The notes below the pieces were generated by a model that saw nothing but the letters and a program-made list of their open reading frames with translations, was not told the DNA's origin and searched no databases. A stretch of 64,000 bases of DNA, from contig NZ_BDHH01000010.1 of the NCBI RefSeq assembly GCF_001748365.1, forward strand, positions 1 to 64,000. The letters are read 5' to 3'. A program made the position numbers and the translations under genes. The stretch is from Fusibacter sp. 3D3. Its GTDB lineage: Bacteria; Bacillota; Clostridia; Peptostreptococcales; Acidaminobacteraceae. Positions 30,056-37,353 of this stretch are shown here, piece after piece; the stretch's first letter is position 1; every line of letters begins with the position of its first letter.

Positions 30056-30667
30056 ATGGAAAAATTAACGCCCACAAAAGCCAATTTGATGAAATCCAAA
30101 TCCATGTTAAATTTCTCAAAGCAAGGGTATCAGCTACTCGACAAAAAACGCAGTGTGCTCATTAGAGAAATGATGTCTATGATAGAGGAAGTTGAGCATC
30201 TTCAAGTGGACATAGACACTGTTTTTAAAGAGGTCTATGAGACCCTTCAGCATGCCAATATGACCATGGGGGCTCATGCTGTAAGAGAGACGGCGCTTTC
30301 GATTCCCAAAGATGAAAACATAATGATTTTAAATAAGAGTATTATGAATGTAGAGATTCCCACTATAAAACGAGATCAGAAGTCTTCTAAGCCTTACTAT
30401 GGCTTTTATAGGACAAATTCTGCTATAGATATCACTGTGGTTAAGATGCGAGAGGTCCAAGAACTGGTTTACCGTTTGGCTGAGGTAGAAAATGCGGTGT
30501 TTCGCTTAGCCATCGAAATTAGGAAGACAAGCAAAAGAGCCAACGCGCTGGATAAAATTCAAATCCCTAAATACGTTGAGCTGACTAAGTGGATCGAAGA
30601 ATCTCTGGAAGAGAAGGAACGCGAAGATTTTTTCAGACTCAAACGCATCAAGGGTAAGAAATTTTAA
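30056..30667 (+). CDS. ntpD: V-type ATP synthase subunit D
   Basis: The central rotor shaft: two long helices, with LTPTKANLMKSKSMLNFSKQ at the start and RKTSKRANALDKIQIPKYV at the C-terminal helix, both family signatures. At 203 residues it is the usual size. Last gene of the operon. Its stop codon overlaps the stop of the convergent MFS gene by 4 bp, and no terminator is visible between them. Confidence 0.94.
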   Translation: MEKLTPTKANLMKSKSMLNFSKQGYQLLDKKRSVLIREMMSMIEEVEHLQVDIDTVFKEVYETLQHANMTMGAHAVRETALSIPKDENIMILNKSIMNVEIPTIKRDQKSSKPYYGFYRTNSAIDITVVKMREVQELVYRLAEVENAVFRLAIEIRKTSKRANALDKIQIPKYVELTKWIEESLEEKEREDFFRLKRIKGKKF

Positions 30668-31872
30668 AGGGGTTCTCCTGCTGTGATCAAAGTTTTATGT
30701 GTTGTCAGTAAAAGACTTTGGATGACAAGTGCAATCCCAGTGGCAATTAAGAGCCATTCAATCTGAATATAGTCAGATAGGGGACCGAATATAAGCATAG
30801 ACAGTGGCATGACTGAACTTGAAATCATGCCAAAGACACCGAAAACTCTTCCCATATAGGCCTCTTCGACTTTTTCTTGAAGTATAACCGTGGAAGGCGT
30901 GTTGAAAAAAGGTAAACTTAACCCGCAGACGGCCATAAAACCGATATAAATTGGAAAGTGTGTGACGAGTCCAAAGGCGATTGTACATATGCCCATTATA
31001 AAACCAGATAGAGCCATGGTGTAAACTCGATTTTTAAAGGCACCTAAAGTCGCTAAAACTGCGCCCCCAATCATCATTCCAGAAGAAAAGGCAATCTCTA
31101 TAGAGGTAAGCCTCCAAACTTCATCACCGAAGGTCCTCGCGACTTGAAGTGGTGTCAAAAAAGCAACTGGCGTGATCAAGCAAAACAATATGGCAAAATA
31201 AACGAAAAATTTAACTAAAAAAGCATGATTGCGAATATAGGCTAGCCCTTCTTTGAGATCGTGAAAATAATTGAGTTTTTCAGGTAATTTGCCCTCCATA
31301 TGGGATTTGACTTTCATTGTAGACAATACAGATATGCCTAGAATTGCAGTGACCACATCGATTAAAAAGATGTATTGAATTTTATAAAAGGTTAAAAGCG
31401 CACCGCTGACCATGGGTGAAATAAATAAGACAGCAGATTGTATCGTGGTACTGATACTGTTCACACGCATGAGTTTATCAGCGGGTACAAATTGAGGTAA
31501 AAAGGCTCCCACTGCTGGTGTTTGAACGGCTGTACCAACAGCTCTGATCGCAGAAACGATGAATAAGAGTTCAATTCGGTCATAGCCAAGGAAGAACAAT
31601 ACGGCTAAAATCGCCGTAGAGCTGGCAATCAGCGCGTCACTGAGTATAATAAGACGCTTTCGATCGAAGCGATCTGCCCAGACCCCACCAAAAGGAGACA
31701 GGAAGAATATGGGTAAAAAACCACATATGATGGATATTGTCATCATCAGTCCAGATTTTGTCGTGAGGGTGATGTACCACATGATGGCGTATTGAACAAG
31801 CGAAGAACCAAATAGAGAAATGATTTGGCTCGATAAAAAAAGAAAAGCTTCTTTTTTCCAGTTTTTATGCAT
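30664..31872 (-). CDS. MFS efflux transporter (DHA3/MefA-like)
   Basis: A 402-residue, twelve-helix major facilitator. GGVWADRFDRKRLI is the motif A loop between helices 2 and 3, and the overall pattern resembles the macrolide-efflux-like DHA3 branch (LFGSSLVQYAIMWYIT start). It would export a drug or metabolite using an ion gradient, and the substrate cannot be read. Convergent with and overlapping the end of the ATPase operon. The start ATG 31872 has AGGAGG at about 8 bp. Confidence 0.85.
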   Translation of the reverse strand: MHKNWKKEAFLFLSSQIISLFGSSLVQYAIMWYITLTTKSGLMMTISIICGFLPIFFLSPFGGVWADRFDRKRLIILSDALIASSTAILAVLFFLGYDRIELLFIVSAIRAVGTAVQTPAVGAFLPQFVPADKLMRVNSISTTIQSAVLFISPMVSGALLTFYKIQYIFLIDVVTAILGISVLSTMKVKSHMEGKLPEKLNYFHDLKEGLAYIRNHAFLVKFFVYFAILFCLITPVAFLTPLQVARTFGDEVWRLTSIEIAFSSGMMIGGAVLATLGAFKNRVYTMALSGFIMGICTIAFGLVTHFPIYIGFMAVCGLSLPFFNTPSTVILQEKVEEAYMGRVFGVFGMISSSVMPLSMLIFGPLSDYIQIEWLLIATGIALVIQSLLLTTHKTLITAGEPL

Positions 31873-32054
31873 AAAGCCTCCTAAAGCAACTTGAAGATTT
31901 TGTTGTACAGAGCAGTGAATTTATAAATGGATTTTTTAAAAGAAACGTCCTAAGATTATTTTATAGGGATTGTAGAGTAAAGTCCATATGAACGACAATA
32001 TCTTATAAAAAAAAGCATGACAATTTTTTTTATTTTTATAAAAGCAAAAAAAAC

Positions 32055-32083
32055 TTGACTTAATGAAACCGGTTTCCTAAAAT
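32055..32083 (+). promoter_or_regulatory. LacI-type operator inside the GH13 gene promoter
   Basis: TTGACT (32055-32060) and TAAAAT (32078-32083) are 17 bp apart. The perfect palindrome GAAACCGGTTTC (32065-32076) fills the spacer. This is the form of operators bound by LacI/MalR-type repressors, with a central CG. The same arrangement recurs at 33961-33989. Confidence 0.85.
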
Positions 32084-32130
32084 GAAAATAGAGTATAGGA
32101 GGTGTTCTTATCCAAAAAAAAGAGAAGACT

Positions 32131-33951
32131 TTGATTTTTAATCAAAGGTTAATGGGTTATTTAGAAGCACTAAAAAGGAAATATGACATACTATATCCTG
32201 AGTGTGAGGCAGCGTTTAATGATTTAATGCATATGATGCAGGCCAGTTTTATGGCGAGGAATGACATCTATATTGAAAAAGATTCAGGCGCAACAGATTG
32301 GATTGCTTCGGGGGAAACAGTGGGCATGATGCTCTATGTAGACTTGTTTTCGGAGAATCTTAAGCACTTAAAGACACATGTAGATCACTTTAGCAATTTA
32401 GGGATTAGCTTGATTCATTTGATGCCAATACTCATGCCTAGAGAAGGCGAAAATGATGGTGGCTATGCGGTAAAAAATTATCGCGCAATAGATCCTAGAG
32501 TAGGCAATCTAGAAGACTTTAAAGCTGTGGTATCAGAATTTCATCAAAAGGGCATTAAAATTTGCTTGGATTATGTGATTAATCACACTGCAAATGATCA
32601 CGAGTGGGCAGTTAAAGCTTTAATGGGAGAGGAAAAATATCAAGATTATTATTTAATGTACGATGACAGTGCGATTCCAAATGCGTTTGAATCTGCGCTT
32701 GGAGAAGTCTTTCCAACGATAGCACCAGGTAATTTCACTTTTAATGAAGACATTCAAAAGTATGTCATGACGACGTTTTATCCTTATCAGTGGGATCTAA
32801 ACTATAAAAATCCCAGAGTTTTTCATGAAATGGTATCCAATCTGCTTTTCTTAGCCAATATTGGGGTGGACATGATTCGCCTAGATGCAATTCCATATAT
32901 TTGGAAAACCCTGGGAACTGATTGCAGAAACTTACCGGAAGTGCACGTCATACTCAGTCTTTTCAGAGACATTATCAGCGTATGTGCACCTTCTACAGCG
33001 CTGTTAGGAGAGGCCATTGTTTCACCAAATGTCATTGTGAGGTATTTTGGTAAGGAAGAGCGCTTGGAGTGTCATTCTCTCTATAATGCTTCCTATATGG
33101 TTGAAATTTGGAACAGTATCGCCACTAGAGATGCCAGACATATGGCGTTAATGCCCCAATATGATCTGCCACAAAAAAGTGTCTGGATCAATTACGCGAG
33201 ATGCCATGATGATATTGGTTGGGGACTTGATGAAAGCAAAATTAGAAATTTAGGATTTGAGCCGCAAGCGCATAAAAATTTTCTCATCGATTTTTACTTG
33301 GGTTCACTAGACGGTAGTTTTTCAATAGGGGAGCTTTATGAATACAATCCAGAAAAACAAGATGCTCGAAATTCGGGTACACTTGCCAGTCTAGCAGGCT
33401 TAGAAAAAGCAATCGAATCCTCTGACCGATATCAAGTTGAACTCGCTCATAAGCGCATCTTACTGATACATGCTCTAATCTTGTTGAGGAAAGGGATCCC
33501 AATGCTTTATGCTGGAGACGAGATGGGTCAACTCAATGATTACGCCTATAAGCATGATCCCAAAAAAATGAAGGATTCCAGATGGCTTCATCGTGGTCGA
33601 TTTGATTGGTCAAAATCATCCCCAGTATTTGATGCTATAAAAGAGTTGATTGATTTCAGAAAAAAAGCCTATGGACAGAAATACATCGTTGAGGACCAAC
33701 CGCTTTTGATTGGAAATCAACATGTGCTCTTGATCCAACAGATTATAAAAGAGGAATCTGAGGACTATCTTTTACTTTTTAACATGACCGAAGATCGCCA
33801 ATGGGTCTATACAACTGATTTGAAGCGTTATGGCTATCATGGTGTTTGGATTGATCTGCTACAGGGCAAGCAACTTTCTTTTGAAGAAGAGAAAATTCTT
33901 CTTGGACCGTATGAATTTTTGGTGATCCAAAAAAATATTTTAAAAAAATGA
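32131..33951 (+). CDS. GH13 amylosucrase-like glycoside hydrolase/transglucosidase
   Basis: A cytoplasmic (no signal peptide) GH13 enzyme of about 606 residues, closest in motifs to amylosucrases. It has DGGYAVKNYRAIDPRVG, the nucleophile Asp in MIRLDAIPYIWK (about 252), the acid/base Glu in LLGEAIVSPN (about 294) and the third Asp in CHDDIGWGLD (about 361). It would act on sucrose or a related glucoside, by glucosyl transfer or hydrolysis. The coordinates use TTG 32131. However, AGGAGGT (32098-32104) lies 26 bp away, and the in-frame ATC at 32110 is at better spacing (see findings). Under the same operator type as the ABC/GH65 operon downstream. Confidence 0.85.
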   Translation: MIFNQRLMGYLEALKRKYDILYPECEAAFNDLMHMMQASFMARNDIYIEKDSGATDWIASGETVGMMLYVDLFSENLKHLKTHVDHFSNLGISLIHLMPILMPREGENDGGYAVKNYRAIDPRVGNLEDFKAVVSEFHQKGIKICLDYVINHTANDHEWAVKALMGEEKYQDYYLMYDDSAIPNAFESALGEVFPTIAPGNFTFNEDIQKYVMTTFYPYQWDLNYKNPRVFHEMVSNLLFLANIGVDMIRLDAIPYIWKTLGTDCRNLPEVHVILSLFRDIISVCAPSTALLGEAIVSPNVIVRYFGKEERLECHSLYNASYMVEIWNSIATRDARHMALMPQYDLPQKSVWINYARCHDDIGWGLDESKIRNLGFEPQAHKNFLIDFYLGSLDGSFSIGELYEYNPEKQDARNSGTLASLAGLEKAIESSDRYQVELAHKRILLIHALILLRKGIPMLYAGDEMGQLNDYAYKHDPKKMKDSRWLHRGRFDWSKSSPVFDAIKELIDFRKKAYGQKYIVEDQPLLIGNQHVLLIQQIIKEESEDYLLLFNMTEDRQWVYTTDLKRYGYHGVWIDLLQGKQLSFEEEKILLGPYEFLVIQKNILKK

Positions 33952-33960
33952 AAAAAAGGC

Positions 33961-33989
33961 TTGTAAATATGAAACCGGTTTCCTATAAT
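33961..33989 (+). promoter_or_regulatory. LacI-type operator inside the ABC transporter promoter
   Basis: TTGTAA (33961-33966) and TATAAT (33984-33989) are 17 bp apart, and GAAACCGGTTTC (33971-33982) fills the spacer exactly as at 32065-32076. The two transcripts therefore probably share one repressor, whose gene is not in the window. Confidence 0.88.
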
Positions 33990-34105
33990 ATAATTAACAG
34001 ATTATTCTTTCAATAATTTGGGTATAGGTGTAATGTTGGTGATGTTAATGAAATTATCAACATAGACAAGTACTATTAAAACAAATTCCTAAAGGGGGAA
34101 CGAAC

Positions 34106-35356
34106 ATGAAGAAGAGTTTAGCGTTAATTTTAGTTTTAGTTTTAGCATTGGCAATGTTGTCAGGATGTTCTCAATCTACATCTAAAAGTGAACAAACCGT
34201 CGTTATCTATCAAAACAAAGTCGAAATTGGAGAACAATTATCAGCTTTTGCAGCAGCCTATACAGAAGAAACGGGTGTTAAAGTCACTATTAAAACTTCT
34301 GGAGGAGATACACCTTATGCTGAGAACTTAAAGGCAGAGTTTCAGTCAGATCGTCAACCTGATATTTTTGTAATTGAAGGTATGGGCGGTTACAACACTT
34401 GGGCATCTAAGCTTGCACCTTTTGAAGGGGATGAGTGGATAGATCTTACTTCACTAGAGTTTGCAGTAGATGGAAAAGTATACGGTTTCCCAGTGGCTGT
34501 AGAAGCTTGGGGCATGGCTTACAACAAGGATTTACTAGGTAAAGCAGGCGTAGATCCAGCGACTTTAAATTCTCAAGAAGGTTACAAAGCTGCATTTGAA
34601 AAAATTGATGCAATGAAAGCTGAACTTGGCATTGACTCTGTTGTGGCAATGGCAGCTGGTCCAGATATGAGATGGGTTACAGGCCTTCATAACTTTAATG
34701 GATACTTATCTGCAGGTTTAGAATATGGAGATACAACTGTACTGGATAAAATGCTCAAAGGTGAACCCGATATGACACGTTTAACAGAATATGCGGATTG
34801 GGTAGAATTATTATTTAATTACTCATCTGAATCTGTTCTAATAACGGGTAACTACGATTCACAAGTGGGTCAATTTGCAACTGGAAAATCCGTATTTATT
34901 CATCAAGGGAACTGGATTGATCCTTGGTTAATGGACAATGGCGTGACATTCCCTATGGCATTTGCACCGCATGCATCTGTTAAAGGTGAATTTGATGGCA
35001 TCTTCATTGGTGCACCTTCTTTCTATGTTATTAACAACGAAAGTCAAAATCAACAAGCTGCACGTGATTTCTTAAATTACATGGCTACAAATGAAAAAGG
35101 CCATAATTACATGGTTAATGAAGCAAAAATGGTACCCGCGTTTACAAATGTAAAATTGACACCATCGACACCGCTTTCTGCAAACGTTTCGGAATGGCTT
35201 GCAAAAGGCACGGCGTATACTTGGTTACAAAATGATATGCCAGATGGTTTTGGTATGGGCACAATAGCGCCATTATATGAAAGCTTCGGAAAAGGCGATA
35301 TCAATAAGCAACAATTTATTGATCAATTAGCAGGTAAAATTATAGAACTTAAGTAA
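34106..35356 (+). CDS. Sugar ABC transporter substrate-binding lipoprotein
   Basis: The extracellular solute-binding protein of a CUT1-type sugar importer (416 residues). A lipoprotein signal peptide ends in LSGC (lipidated Cys21). The mature part has the usual family segments (QPDIFVIEGMGGYNTWA, FPVAVEAWGMAYNKDLL, GKSVFIHQGNWIDPWL). AAAGGGGG precedes ATG. The gene is followed by a strong hairpin and then two permeases, a layout that lets the binding protein be made in excess. The downstream GH65 phosphorylase suggests an alpha-linked gluco-disaccharide as ligand. Confidence 0.9.
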   Translation: MKKSLALILVLVLALAMLSGCSQSTSKSEQTVVIYQNKVEIGEQLSAFAAAYTEETGVKVTIKTSGGDTPYAENLKAEFQSDRQPDIFVIEGMGGYNTWASKLAPFEGDEWIDLTSLEFAVDGKVYGFPVAVEAWGMAYNKDLLGKAGVDPATLNSQEGYKAAFEKIDAMKAELGIDSVVAMAAGPDMRWVTGLHNFNGYLSAGLEYGDTTVLDKMLKGEPDMTRLTEYADWVELLFNYSSESVLITGNYDSQVGQFATGKSVFIHQGNWIDPWLMDNGVTFPMAFAPHASVKGEFDGIFIGAPSFYVINNESQNQQAARDFLNYMATNEKGHNYMVNEAKMVPAFTNVKLTPSTPLSANVSEWLAKGTAYTWLQNDMPDGFGMGTIAPLYESFGKGDINKQQFIDQLAGKIIELK

Positions 35357-35383
35357 TGTATCACGGCAATGAGAGTTGTTAAA

Positions 35384-35417
35384 TTAAAATGGGGTGTTTG
35401 ACAACACCCCATTTTAA
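35384..35417 (+). terminator. Intergenic hairpin (partial terminator or mRNA stabiliser)
   Basis: A perfect 15-bp stem, TTAAAATGGGGTGTT with AACACCCCATTTTAA, has a 4-nt loop and no long T run. Placed between the binding-protein gene and the permeases, it probably reduces read-through or protects the upstream message. Confidence 0.75.
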
Positions 35418-35458
35418 TAAATTGGCATAAACTTGATATTAAGTGAGAAGGGGATAAT

Positions 35459-36364
35459 ATGAAGAAACAGAAAAATGACAAATTAGTCTTTTGGTTGTTT
35501 CTTGCACCTGCTTTGATTTCGTTTTTAGTGGTGGTAATCATACCGTTCATTATGGGGCTTTATTATTCTATGACGGACTGGACCGCTATTGCAGGGGTGA
35601 AACCAACCTGGGTAGGGCTTGAAAATTATAAAGCAATGTTCTCTGATACATCTTTTAGGTATTCATTCATGAGAACGTTTCTATTTACATTGCTGAGTGT
35701 AGTCTCAATCAATGTGGTTGCACTGACATTTGCATTTTTAGTAACAAGAGAGATCCGGTTTAAAAATCTTTATCGTGCAGGCTTTTTTATCCCAAATTTA
35801 ATTGGGGGTTTAGTACTCGGATATATTTGGCAGTTTATCTTTAAAAGCGTTGTCCCTTCTGTGGGTGCACTCTTAGGGATTGAAGCCATTGAGAATTTGT
35901 TGATATTGGCAGATCCAAACTGGACATTATTTGGTCTGATTTTAGCATTTACATGGCAATATGCAGGTTATATTATGATGATTTATGTAGCGGCACTGCT
36001 CAATGTACCTCAAGAGCTTTTGGAAGCCAGCGATATTGATGGTGCAAACTTCTGGCAAAAACTTGTGAACATTACGATTCCAATGATTGCTCAAGCTTTT
36101 ACAATTACATCGTTCTTGACACTTGTCAATTCATTTAAGCAGTTTGATATCATCTTGGCACTCACAAATGGTGGACCAACTGCTATGTATAAAGATCAAG
36201 TGGTAAACTCGACTGAGCTTTTAGCGCTCAATATTTACAACGTCGCTTTTAAGTACAACAACATGGCCGAAGGTCAGGCGAGAGCGATTATCTTCTTCCT
36301 TGTGCTTTCAATCATTTCTATAGGACAGGTTTACTATAATAAGAAGAAGGAGGTTGAAATGTAA
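35459..36364 (+). CDS. Sugar ABC transporter permease (MalF-like)
   Basis: A 301-residue inner-membrane permease with six hydrophobic helices. The cytoplasmic EAA loop that contacts the ATPase reads ASDIDGANFWQKLVNITIP. Its stop overlaps the next ATG, indicating coupled translation with the second permease. No ATP-binding subunit is encoded in the cluster, so a shared MsmX-type ATPase elsewhere is expected (known for many Gram-positive CUT1 systems). Confidence 0.92.
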   Translation: MKKQKNDKLVFWLFLAPALISFLVVVIIPFIMGLYYSMTDWTAIAGVKPTWVGLENYKAMFSDTSFRYSFMRTFLFTLLSVVSINVVALTFAFLVTREIRFKNLYRAGFFIPNLIGGLVLGYIWQFIFKSVVPSVGALLGIEAIENLLILADPNWTLFGLILAFTWQYAGYIMMIYVAALLNVPQELLEASDIDGANFWQKLVNITIPMIAQAFTITSFLTLVNSFKQFDIILALTNGGPTAMYKDQVVNSTELLALNIYNVAFKYNNMAEGQARAIIFFLVLSIISIGQVYYNKKKEVEM

Positions 36365-37224
36365 TGAAGAAAAAGAAAACAATTACAACCATCGTTTTAC
36401 AGATCATTACAATTACGTTTTTCCTCTTGACCTTGTTTCCTTTTTTCATAGTTGTGATCAACTCTGCAAAGGCATCTCTTGAGATCATCACAGATCCAAT
36501 TGCATTTCCAGCGCATTGGGGACAAATTTTTATAAACATCAAAACGATTTGGAGTAGCCCAAGCATCCGGTATGCCTCCAGTGTCTATGCATCTGTGCTC
36601 ATAACGGTTTTATCTTTGATTTCAATCGCAGTATTTTCTGCAATGGCAGCATGGGTTCTCGTGAGAACAAAAACGAGAATGTCGACTTTTATTTTCTTAT
36701 TGTTTATTTGCGGTCTTATTATTCCGTTTCAAGTGGTTATGTTTCCGCTTGTAGCGCTGTTTAGAGTCATCAATGAAACCATTGGTATCAACATGCTCAG
36801 AACATATCATGGGATGATATTCGCCTATATTGGTTTTGGGGCACCACTTGCAGTTTTTATGTTCCATGGGTTTATCAAGTCTATTCCTGTGGAACTGGAG
36901 GAAGCGGCCCTTATTGATGGTTGTTCTAAACCTCAAATTTTCTTTAAGATTATAATGCCGATATTAAAACCGATTTTTGTAACGATTTGTATATTAAATG
37001 CCATTTGGATTTGGAATGATTTCCTTTTACCATCACTCATTTTAGGCGTGGGTCAAGATATTCAGACGATTCCACTTGCTATTAGGGCATTTGCAGGCTC
37101 ATTCGTTAAAAAGTGGGATTTGATCATGACCGCTGTTTTAATGGCCGCATTCCCGATTGTTGTAGGGTTTATTATCGGTCAAAAGCACATCATCAAAGGG
37201 ATGGTTGCGGGTTCTATCAAATAG
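36364..37224 (+). CDS. Sugar ABC transporter permease (MalG-like)
   Basis: A 286-residue permease with six helices and an EAA loop EEAALIDGCSKPQIFFKIIMP. It pairs with the upstream permease to form the channel. The start lies directly behind GGAGG and overlaps the upstream stop. A hairpin follows before the GH65 gene. Confidence 0.92.
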   Translation: MKKKKTITTIVLQIITITFFLLTLFPFFIVVINSAKASLEIITDPIAFPAHWGQIFINIKTIWSSPSIRYASSVYASVLITVLSLISIAVFSAMAAWVLVRTKTRMSTFIFLLFICGLIIPFQVVMFPLVALFRVINETIGINMLRTYHGMIFAYIGFGAPLAVFMFHGFIKSIPVELEEAALIDGCSKPQIFFKIIMPILKPIFVTICILNAIWIWNDFLLPSLILGVGQDIQTIPLAIRAFAGSFVKKWDLIMTAVLMAAFPIVVGFIIGQKHIIKGMVAGSIK

Positions 37225-37256
37225 AATTCAACCTGTGGTATACGCTTTGATTCAAT

Positions 37257-37290
37257 TAACCATGGCAGAATTCTGTCATGGTTAATTTTT
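37257..37290 (+). terminator. Hairpin with T run between permease and GH65 genes
   Basis: TTAACCATG and CATGGTTAA bracket a near-palindromic centre (CAGAATTCTG) and are followed by TTTTTG. It may be a partial terminator. A separate promoter for the GH65 gene is not obvious. Confidence 0.6.
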
Positions 37291-37353
37291 GAGTGTGCAA
37301 TAAGGGATATCGGTTTTATCAGGTGACTTACAATAAAAGGGAGGCATATGGAG

